Positions 34,901 through 40,254 of a stretch of 46,479 nucleotides of DNA are shown in pieces. The number at the start of each line of letters is the position of its first letter. Position 1 is the stretch's first letter. The position numbers were made by a program, and so were the translations under genes. Source of the DNA: a virus; the IMG/VR virus record IMGVR_UViG_3300022927_000037, positions 1 to 46,479 of that record; one strand, written 5' to 3'. A model generated the notes under the pieces. The model saw only the letters and a list, made by a program, of their open reading frames with translations, did no database searches and was not told the origin of the DNA.

Positions 34901-37900
34901 CTGAAGTACTAGATACTCCTGAAGTACCAGCAACTCCATCAGCTCCTTGAGAACCATTTGAACCTGTTGTACCACTTGTAGCGCTTTCACCTGAAGTTCC
35001 AGCTACTCCTGAAGTACCTATTGTACCTGAGGAACCAGCTGAACCACTTGTTTCGCTTAATCCTGATTGTCCTGCGTTACCGCTTGAACCTGTGGAACCT
35101 GTTGAACCTGAGGTTCCAGAAGTAGCACTTTCGCCTGAAGTACCTGCTATTCCATCTTCACCTGCACTACCATTTGAACCAGTAGTACCTGATGTGTTAG
35201 AAATTCCACTTGTACCAGCAACTCCATCGGCTCCTTGTGAACCTGAAGTACCTGAGGTACCAGAAGTAGCGCTTATACCACTTGTACCAGCAACACCATC
35301 TTCACCTGAAGAACCTGTGCTACCTGATGTACCACTTGTGTTTGATTCACCTGAAGTACCAGCTACACCGCTTGTGCCGATTGTACCTGAACTACCAGCA
35401 GAACCGCTTGTAGACGATAAACCACTTTGTCCATCATTTCCTGAAGAACCTGTTGAACCTGTACTACCTGATGAACCGCTTGTAGCACTTTCACCTGATG
35501 TACCTGCTATTCCATCGGCTCCTTGAGAACCGTTTGAACCTGTTGTACCACTTGTTGAGGAAATTCCACTTGTACCAGCAACACCATCAGCTCCTTGAGA
35601 ACCGGATGTACCACTTGTACCTGAAGTAGCACTTATACCACTTGTACCAGCAATTCCATCGGCTCCTTGTGAACCTGATGTGCCGCTTGTACCGCTTGTT
35701 TCACTATTTCCAGAAGTTCCAGCTACACCACTTGTACCTATAGTACCTGATGAACCAGCTGAACCTGAAGTTTCGCTTAATCCTGATTGTCCAGCGTTAC
35801 CGCTTGAACCCGTTGAACCGGTTGAGCCTGAGCTACCGCTTGTAGCACTTATACCACTTGTACCAGCAATTCCATCGGCTCCTTGTGAACCTGATGTACC
35901 TGTTGTACCTGATGTTGAACTTATACCTGAGGTACCTGCTATTCCATCAGCTCCTTGTGAACCTGATGTGCCGCTTGTGCCGCTTGTTGAAGAAACTCCG
36001 CTTGTACCTGCTACTCCATCAGCTCCTGAAGAGCCTGATGTACCAGTTGTACCTGAAGTTTCGCTATTTCCTGATGTTCCAGCTACTCCTGAAGTACCTA
36101 TTGTACCACTCGAACCAGCTGAACCACTTGTTTCGCTCAATCCACTTTGTCCTGCATTTCCTGAAGAACCTGTTGAACCTGTTGAACCACTACTTCCTGC
36201 AGTAGCACTTTCACCTGAAGTACCTGCTATACCTGAAGTACCAGAAGTACCATCTTCACCTGATGAACCTGATGTTCCGCTTTCACCTGAAGTACCTGAT
36301 GTTCCTGATTCACCTGAGGTGCCAGCAACTCCTGTTGTACCAGAGGTACCATCTTCGCCTGATGAACCTGATGTTCCGGATTCGCCACTTGTACCAGCAA
36401 CTCCACTAGTACCTATTGTACCTGATGAACCAGCTGAACCACTTGTTTCGCTTAATCCGCTTTGTCCCGCATTACCTGAGGAACCTGTACTACCTGTTGA
36501 GCCTGAACTACCGCTTGTAGCACTTATACCACTTGTACCAGCAACTCCATCAGCTCCTTGAGAGCCTGCTGAACCTGTTGTACCTGAAGTGGCACTTATA
36601 CCTGAGGTACCTGCAACTCCATCAGCTCCTTGAGAACCGTTTGAACCTGTTGTACCACTTGTTGAAGAAACTCCACTAGTACCGGCAATACCATCAGCTC
36701 CTGAGGAACCAGATGTACCTGTTGTACCTGAAGTTTCACTATTTCCTGATGTTCCTGCAACTCCACTAGTACCAATTGTACCGCTTGAACCTGCTGAACC
36801 TGAAGTTTCGCTTAATCCTGATTGTCCTGCGTTACCGCTTGAACCTGTGGAACCTGTTGAACCACTACTTCCTGCAGTAGCACTTTCACCTGAAGTACCT
36901 GCAGCTCCAGTTGTTCCTGAAGTACCATCTTCGCCTGAAGATCCACTTGTACCTGATTCGCCACTTGTGCCTGAAATACCTGATGTTCCTGATTCACCTG
37001 AAGTTCCTGAAGCTCCTGTTGTACCTGATGTGCCATCTTCACCTGATGAACCAGATGTACCTGATTCGCCACTTGTTCCAGCTACTCCTGAAGTACCAAT
37101 TGTACCCGAGCTACCTGCTGAACCTGAAGTTTCGCTTAATCCTGATTGTCCTGCGTTACCTGAGGAACCTGTTGAACCGGTTGAACCTGAACTACCTGAA
37201 GTAGCGCTTATACCACTAGTACCAGCAACTCCATCATTTCCTTGTGAACCAGAAGAACCTGAAGTACCTGATGAACCACTAAATCCACTAATACCATCAT
37301 CTCCAACACTACCATTTGAACCAGTAGTACCTGAAGTAGCACTTATACCTGAGGTACCTGCTACTCCATCAGCTCCTTGAGAACCTGATGTACCGCTTGT
37401 ACCGCTTGTTTCACTATTTCCTGAAGTACCAGCTACACCGCTTGTGCCGATTGTACCTGAACTACCAGCAGAACCTGAGGTTTCACTTAATCCGCTTTGT
37501 CCTGCGTTACCTGAGGAACCAGTTGAACCGGTTGAACCTGAACTACCGCTTGTAGCACTTTCACCACTTGTTCCTGCTATTCCATCTTCGCCTGAAGATC
37601 CACTTGTACCTGATTCACCTGAAGTACCTGCTACTCCAGTTGTACCTGAAGTACCATCAGCTCCTGATGAACCATTTGTTCCAGATTCACCTGAGGTACC
37701 AGCAACTCCAGTTGTTCCTGAAGTACCATCTTCACCAGAAGAACCTGATGTGCCTGATTCACCTGAAGTTCCAGCTACTCCTGAAGTACCAATAGTACCA
37801 CTTGAGCCAGCTGAACCTGATGTTTCACTTAATCCGCTTTGTCCTGCATTTCCTGAAGAACCTGTTGAACCTGTACTACCTGATGAACCGCTTGTAGCGC

Positions 37901-40157
37901 TTTCACCTGAGGTACCTGCAGCTCCAGTTGTTCCTGAGGTACCATCTTCGCCTGAAGATCCACTTGTACCTGATTCACCTGAAGTACCTGAAATACCAGA
38001 TGTACCTGATTCGCCACTTGTGCCTGCTATACCTGAGGTACCTGAAGTACCATCCTCACCTGAAGATCCTGATGTGCCGGATTCGCCTGAAGTGCCAGCT
38101 ACACCGCTTGTACCAATTGTACCACTCGAACCAGCTGAACCACTTGTTTCGCTTAATCCTGATTGTCCTGCATTACCGCTTGAACCCGTTGAACCTGTAC
38201 TACCTGAGGAACCACTTGTAGCACTTTCACCACTTGTTCCTGCTATACCTGAAGTACCTGATGTACCATCTTCACCTGATGAACCAGATGTACCTGATTC
38301 GCCTGAGGTACCAGCAACTCCAGTTGTACCTGAAGTACCATCAGCTCCTGAAGAACCTGATGTACCTGATTCACCTGAGGTACCAGCGGTTCCATCTTCA
38401 CCTGATGAACCAGACGTACCTGACTCACCTGAAGTACCTGCTACACCTGAAGTACCTATCGTACCGGAACTACCTGCTGAACCACTTGTTTCACTTAATC
38501 CTGATTGTCCAGCGTTACCTGAAGAACCAGTTGAACCTGTACTACCAGATGTTCCTGAAGTAACACTTTCACCACTTGTTCCTGCTACTCCAGTTGTTCC
38601 TGAAGTACCATCTTCACCTGATGAACCTGATGTTCCTGATTCGCCTGATGAACCTGATGTTCCTGATTCACCAGAAGAACCTACTGCTCCTGAAGTACCT
38701 GAAGTACCATCAGCACCAGAAGAACCACTTGTTCCTGATTCGCCTGAGGTACCAGCAACTCCAGTTGTTCCTGAGGTACCATCAGCTCCTGAAGAGCCTG
38801 ATGTACCATCAGCTCCTGAAGAGCCTGATGTACCTGATTCGCCTGAGGTACCAGCTACTCCAGTTGTTCCTGAAGTGCCATCCTCACCTGATGAACCACT
38901 TGTACCTGATTCGCCACTTGTTCCAACAGCTCCTGAAGTACCTGATGTGCCATCTTCACCTGAAGATCCACTTGTACCTGACTCACCTGAAGTACCTGCT
39001 ACTCCAGTTGTACCTGATGTACCATCGGCACCAGAAGAACCTGAGGTACCATTTTCACCTGAAGTACCTGATTGTCCTGTTGTACCTGAACTACCTGCTA
39101 AACCTGATGTTCCTGAACTAGCGTTTACATATCCAAATTCTCCTGTAGTTGTATCATAAGTTACAACTGTAATAATATCTTGTTCAGGTAAATCGCTAAT
39201 AGAGAAATCACTTCCTGTAATATGAAGTGAACCTGTTATTTGAGCTGAACCTGTATATGGAAATCCATCTCCTGAACCTCCACCACCACTACCGGATGTT
39301 ATAGTTACTAGTACTCCGTCTGAACCGGAGGTAACTACTTCTACACCGGAACCGGTGAAATTAATATTTGCGTTGTTTTTAGAAACTAAAGAACCACTAT
39401 AATATATATCGGTTTGAACTAAATCATCTAAAAAGTCTCCTATTTCAATTTGATAAGCTGCTGTTTCTTGACCAACATTTAAGTTTTGAATACCTGTAAG
39501 GTTTCTAGTAAATATTGGAGCTAATGATTCTGAGGGAGTTAATGATACAATTGCTGTGTTTTGACCAGATGATTCTAATAATTCATCTCCAGTGTCGGCT
39601 TGAGTACCTTTTTCTCCCCATTTTACATAAATAGAACCTTCAGCACCTGATGGGTTTCTATAAAATACTTCTGAGATTGTATATTTATGGAATCTACCAT
39701 TAATAATATTTTGTCCACTATCAGCAGCTTGACCTAAAATAGCATAAATTGGAGTAGATTCATCAAAATTAGAATCATCACTACCAGTAATATCATTAAA
39801 ATTAATTAATCCTTGAGGATCTGTTAATGAAGCTGAAGGGATAAAATAATCACCTTCCGCTGGGGATATACGGGCTAATGAATTAGTTCCATTAGCTGAT
39901 GGGAAATCTTCTACTGTAATTGTATTGGCTCCTGTATCAACAGCTGTAACGATAGTTGCTGTTGGCATTACTGTGGATGCAATTAATGATTGGCCTACTC
40001 TTATTTCGTCTAATCCAAAGTATCCTGAAACGTTAGCAACGTTTGTAATAGTTTTAGAAGAAGTACTAAAATCACCTGTAATTCTAATATATGAATTACT
40101 TCCATTACCTATAGGGGTGACTGATGAGAGTTTCCCGTAGAAAAGTTGTCTTGCCAT
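25950..40157 (-). CDS. Giant collagen-like tail fibre protein (4735 residues)
   Basis: This is the largest gene of the window and likely a virion fibre. Residues ~1-346 are a non-repetitive beta-rich N-terminal domain (MARQLFYGKLSSVTPIGNGS...), presumably the virion attachment end. It closes with the motif INFTGSGVEVV...GVLVTITSGSG, shared with the neighbouring short fibre. Residues ~347-4549 are almost unbroken Gly-X-Y triplets, mostly GTS, GSS, GST, GAD, GES and GNN, with very few prolines. The C-terminal ~186 residues (from GGAFVNSPNYLVRTD) contain TRLGINDTSPSYRLDVNGN and IYHSGDTNTFIGF, a pattern of phage fibre tips. No S74 self-cleaving chaperone is seen. Single-residue substitutions of the triplet glycine occur regularly. 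It has its own late-type element 37 bases upstream, after a terminator. Fibre function is inference from composition and position. Confidence 0.85.
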   Translation of the reverse strand: MARQLFYGKLSSVTPIGNGSNSYIRITGDFSTSSKTITNVANVSGYFGLDEIRVGQSLIASTVMPTATIVTAVDTGANTITVEDFPSANGTNSLARISPAEGDYFIPSASLTDPQGLINFNDITGSDDSNFDESTPIYAILGQAADSGQNIINGRFHKYTISEVFYRNPSGAEGSIYVKWGEKGTQADTGDELLESSGQNTAIVSLTPSESLAPIFTRNLTGIQNLNVGQETAAYQIEIGDFLDDLVQTDIYYSGSLVSKNNANINFTGSGVEVVTSGSDGVLVTITSGSGGGGSGDGFPYTGSAQITGSLHITGSDFSISDLPEQDIITVVTYDTTTGEFGYVNASSGTSGLAGSSGTTGQSGTSGENGTSGSSGADGTSGTTGVAGTSGESGTSGSSGEDGTSGTSGAVGTSGESGTSGSSGEDGTSGTTGVAGTSGESGTSGSSGADGTSGSSGADGTSGTTGVAGTSGESGTSGSSGADGTSGTSGAVGSSGESGTSGSSGESGTSGSSGEDGTSGTTGVAGTSGESVTSGTSGSTGSTGSSGNAGQSGLSETSGSAGSSGTIGTSGVAGTSGESGTSGSSGEDGTAGTSGESGTSGSSGADGTSGTTGVAGTSGESGTSGSSGEDGTSGTSGIAGTSGESATSGSSGSTGSTGSSGNAGQSGLSETSGSAGSSGTIGTSGVAGTSGESGTSGSSGEDGTSGTSGIAGTSGESGTSGISGTSGESGTSGSSGEDGTSGTTGAAGTSGESATSGSSGSTGSTGSSGNAGQSGLSETSGSAGSSGTIGTSGVAGTSGESGTSGSSGEDGTSGTTGVAGTSGESGTNGSSGADGTSGTTGVAGTSGESGTSGSSGEDGIAGTSGESATSGSSGSTGSTGSSGNAGQSGLSETSGSAGSSGTIGTSGVAGTSGNSETSGTSGTSGSQGADGVAGTSGISATSGTTGSNGSVGDDGISGFSGSSGTSGSSGSQGNDGVAGTSGISATSGSSGSTGSTGSSGNAGQSGLSETSGSAGSSGTIGTSGVAGTSGESGTSGSSGEDGTSGTTGASGTSGESGTSGISGTSGESGTSGSSGEDGTSGTTGAAGTSGESATAGSSGSTGSTGSSGNAGQSGLSETSGSAGSSGTIGTSGVAGTSGNSETSGTTGTSGSSGADGIAGTSGVSSTSGTTGSNGSQGADGVAGTSGISATSGTTGSAGSQGADGVAGTSGISATSGSSGSTGSTGSSGNAGQSGLSETSGSAGSSGTIGTSGVAGTSGESGTSGSSGEDGTSGTTGVAGTSGESGTSGTSGESGTSGSSGEDGTSGTSGIAGTSGESATAGSSGSTGSTGSSGNAGQSGLSETSGSAGSSGTIGTSGVAGTSGNSETSGTTGTSGSSGADGVAGTSGVSSTSGTSGTSGSQGADGIAGTSGISSTSGTTGTSGSQGADGIAGTSGISATSGSSGSTGSTGSSGNAGQSGLSETSGSAGSSGTIGTSGVAGTSGNSETSGTSGTSGSQGADGIAGTSGISATSGTSGTSGSQGADGVAGTSGISSTSGTTGSNGSQGADGIAGTSGESATSGSSGSTGSTGSSGNDGQSGLSSTSGSAGSSGTIGTSGVAGTSGESNTSGTSGSTGSSGEDGVAGTSGISATSGTSGTSGSQGADGVAGTSGISNTSGTTGSNGSAGEDGIAGTSGESATSGTSGSTGSTGSSGNAGQSGLSETSGSAGSSGTIGTSGVAGTSGESATSGTTGSNGSQGADGVAGTSGVSSTSGTTGSNGSAGADGVAGTSGESATSGTSGSTGTVGSSGNAGTSGDSATSGTSGSTGSTGSSGNNGQSGLSRTSGSAGSSGTIGTSGNAGTSGNSETSGTSGSSGSQGADGVAGTSGESATSGTTGSNGSAGADGVAGTSGVSNTSGTTGSNGSQGADGVAGTSGESKTSGTSGSTGSTGSSGNNGQSGLSRTSGTAGSSGTIGTSGNAGTSGESATSGTTGSNGSQGTNGIAGTSGISSTSGTTGSNGSQGADGVAGTSGVSATSGTSGSAGSVGTTGDAGTSGESATSGSSGSTGSTGSSGNAGQSGLSETSGSAGSSGTIGTSGVAGTSGESNTSGTSGSAGSQGADGVAGTSGISSTSGTTGSNGSQGTNGIAGTSGISSTSGTTGSNGSQGADGVAGTSGESATSGTSGSTGSTGSSGNNGESGLSRTSGSAGSSGTIGTSGVAGTSGESATSGTTGSNGSQGTNGIAGTSGVSNTSGTTGSNGSAGADGVAGTSGESSTSGTSGSTGSVGSSGDDGTSGESATSGSSGSTGSTGSSGNAGQSGLSRTSGSAGSSGTIGTSGIAGTSGESSTSGTTGSNGSQGTNGIAGTSGVSSTSGTTGSNGSQGTNGIAGTSGISSTSGTTGSSGSQGTDGVAGTSGESATSGSSGSTGSTGSSGNNGESGLSRTSGSAGSSGTIGTSGVAGTSGNSETSGTSGSAGSQGADGVAGTSGISSTSGTTGSNGSQGTNGIAGTSGVSSTSGTTGTSGSQGADGVAGTSGESATSGTSGSTGSTGSSGNDGQSGLSRTSGSAGSSGTIGTAGVAGTSGISSTSGTTGSNGSQGTNGIAGTSGISSTSGTTGSNGSQGTDGVAGTSGESATSGTSGSAGSVGTTGDAGTSGESATSGSSGSTGSTGSSGNAGQSGLSRTSGSAGSSGTIGTSGVAGTSGESATSGTSGSTGTVGSSGEAGTSGASNTSGTSGSTGTVGSSGDAGTSGESTTSGSSGSTGSTGSSGNNGESGLSRTSGSAGSSGTIGTSGVAGTSGESTTSGTTGSNGSQGTNGIAGTSAVSGTSGSTGSSGSAGVDGANRTSAVSGTSGSTGSSGSNGNNGGSGLSRSSGSSGSTGSTGSSGNNGQSGLSRTSGSAGSSGTIGTSGIAGTSGESSTSGTTGSNGSQGTNGIAGTSGISNTSGTTGSNGSQGTNGIAGTSGISSTSGTTGSSGSQGTDGVAGTSGESNTSGTSGSTGSTGSSGNDGQSGLSRTSGSAGSSGTIGTAGVAGTSGISTTSGTTGSSGSQGTNGIAGTSAVSGTSGSTGSSGSAGINGANRTSAVSGTSGSSGSAGSNGNNGGSGLSRTSGSSGSTGSTGSSGNNGESGLSRTSGSAGSSGTIGTAGVAGTSGESSTSGTTGSNGSQGTNGIAGTSGVSNTSGTTGSNGSQGTNGIAGTSGISSTSGTTGSSGSNGANGASGISRTSGTSGSTGSTGSSGNNGQSGLSRTSGSAGSSGTIGTAGVAGTSGLSSTSGTTGSNGSQGTNGIAGTSAVSGTSGSTGSSGSAGANGANRTSAVSGTSGSSGSAGSNGNNGGSGLSRSSGSSGSSGSTGSSGNNGQSGLSRTSGSAGSSGTIGTSGNNGTSGLSRTSGTSGSTGSTGSSGNNGGSGLSRLSGTSGSSGSTGSAGINGGSGLSRSSGSSGSTGSTGSSGNDGQSGLSRTSGSAGSSGTIGTAGVAGTSGVSTTSGTTGSSGSNGVNGANRTSAVSGTSGSTGSAGSAGVNGANKTSAVSGTSGSTGSSGSNGANGGSGLSRTSGSAGSSGSTGSSGNNGQSGLSRTSGSAGSSGTIGTSGNNGTSGLSRLSGTSGSTGSSGSSGVNGANRTSAVSGTSGSTGSSGSSGANGGSGLSRTSGSAGSSGSTGSNGNNGGSGLSRLSGTSGSSGSSGSAGANGANRTSAVSGTSGSTGSAGSNGANGASGLSRTSGSSGSTGSSGNNGQSGLSRTSGSAGSSGTIGTSGNNGTSGLSRTSGTSGSTGSAGVNGANRTSAVSGTSGSTGSSGSSGNNGANGASALSRTSGSSGSSGSTGSNGNNGGSGLSRLSGTSGSSGSAGSSGANGANRTSAVSGTSGSSGSAGSNGANGGSGLSRTSGTSGSTGSTGSTGNNGQSGLSRTSGSAGSSGTLGTSGNNGTSGLSRLSGTSGSTGSSGTSGANGANRTSAVSGTSGSTGSSGSTGNNGANGASALSRTSGSSGSSGSTGSSGNNGGSGLSRLSGTSGSSGSSGSNGANGANRTSAVSGTSGSSGSNGVNGGNGLSRVSGTSGSTGSTGSSGNNGQSGLSRTSGSAGSSGTLGTSGNNGTSGLSRLSGTSGSTGSSGTSGNNGANGLSRTSGVSGTSGSTGSNGVAGANGANRTSAVSGTSGSSGSSGTSGINGASGASGLSRTSGSTGTSGSNGANGANRTSGVSGTSGSTGSNGNNGGNGLSRVSGTSGSTGSSGTSGNNGANRTSAVSGTSGSSGSNGVNGANGANRTSGVSGTSGSSGSSGNNGANGASGLSRTSGSSGTSGSSGNNGQSGLSRTSGSAGSSGTLGTSGNNGTSGLSRVSGTSGSTGSSGSSGNNGANGASRTSGVSGTSGSTGSNGVAGANGANRTSAVSGTSGSSGSSGNNGVNGGNGLSAVSGTSGSSGSNGIAGVNGANRTSAVSGTSGSSGSNGVNGGNGLSRVSGTSGSSGSNGVNGVNGANRTSGVSGTSGSSGSSGNNGQSGLSRTSGTNGSSGNIGTSGVAGTSGSSGGSGTSGQNGAGGTSGANGTSGSSGTPGTSGTSINGTSGISGGAFVNSPNYLVRTDSSTTVQSVPFLYTDITNTRLGINDTSPSYRLDVNGNAQITTDLYLGNRIYHSGDTNTFIGFNTLDEFQIYCGGVLMLQFVEGINDYFYSQRTLGLGPTVPDTNQSLHIQPASGTGALRVDNAGGGVALNPVGPPDTQIGSAGPPNEFLGPPDVWLIINVSGTDYQFPGYL
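26509..39120 (-). repeat. Collagen-like Gly-X-Y coding repeat, about 1400 triplets in ~30 longer modules
   Basis: This 12.6-kb block encodes GXY triplets. Superimposed is a longer module marked by GSTGSTGSSGNAGQSGLS followed by E/R/S-TS, then GSAGSSGTIGTSG; I counted roughly thirty copies by eye, about 130 residues apart on average. Copies keep the amino-acid order but vary at third codon positions. The opposite strand is open over long stretches purely because of this codon pattern. Confidence 0.93.
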
Positions 40158-40194
40158 TTATACTAGTATCTTTAAATCAATTTGAATATTCATA

Positions 40195-40205
40195 TAATAA
40201 ATATG
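40195..40205 (-). promoter_or_regulatory. Putative late promoter element before the giant fibre gene
   Basis: The coding strand reads CATATTTATTA, 37 bases before the ATG at 40157 and 2 bases after the terminator U-tract at 40208-40214. Confidence 0.5.
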
Positions 40206-40207
40206 AT

Positions 40208-40233
40208 AAAAAAAGCCCCAATAATGGGGCTTT
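40208..40233 (-). terminator. Intrinsic terminator between the two collagen-like fibre genes
   Basis: An 8-bp stem (AAAGCCCC at 40212-40219 with GGGGCTTT at 40226-40233) has a 6-base loop and is followed on the coding strand by seven T. It is 21 bases past the stop of the short fibre gene. Confidence 0.88.
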
Positions 40234-40254
40234 AAAAATTATTTTTTATTTTTT

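Noticed and set aside
26509-39120. CRISPR-like or DNA-level satellite array
   Set aside because: The repeats are protein-coding, in phase and codon-shuffled. There is no fixed direct repeat with unique spacers.
26722-39159. Long plus-strand open frames rich in Pro/Glu/Val (for example 26722-30648 and 37444-39159)
   Set aside because: They are the antisense of the Gly-X-Y array. Glycine codons read backwards give a Pro in every third position, and stops are absent because of the restricted codon set. No start context, no domain and no independent conservation signal.
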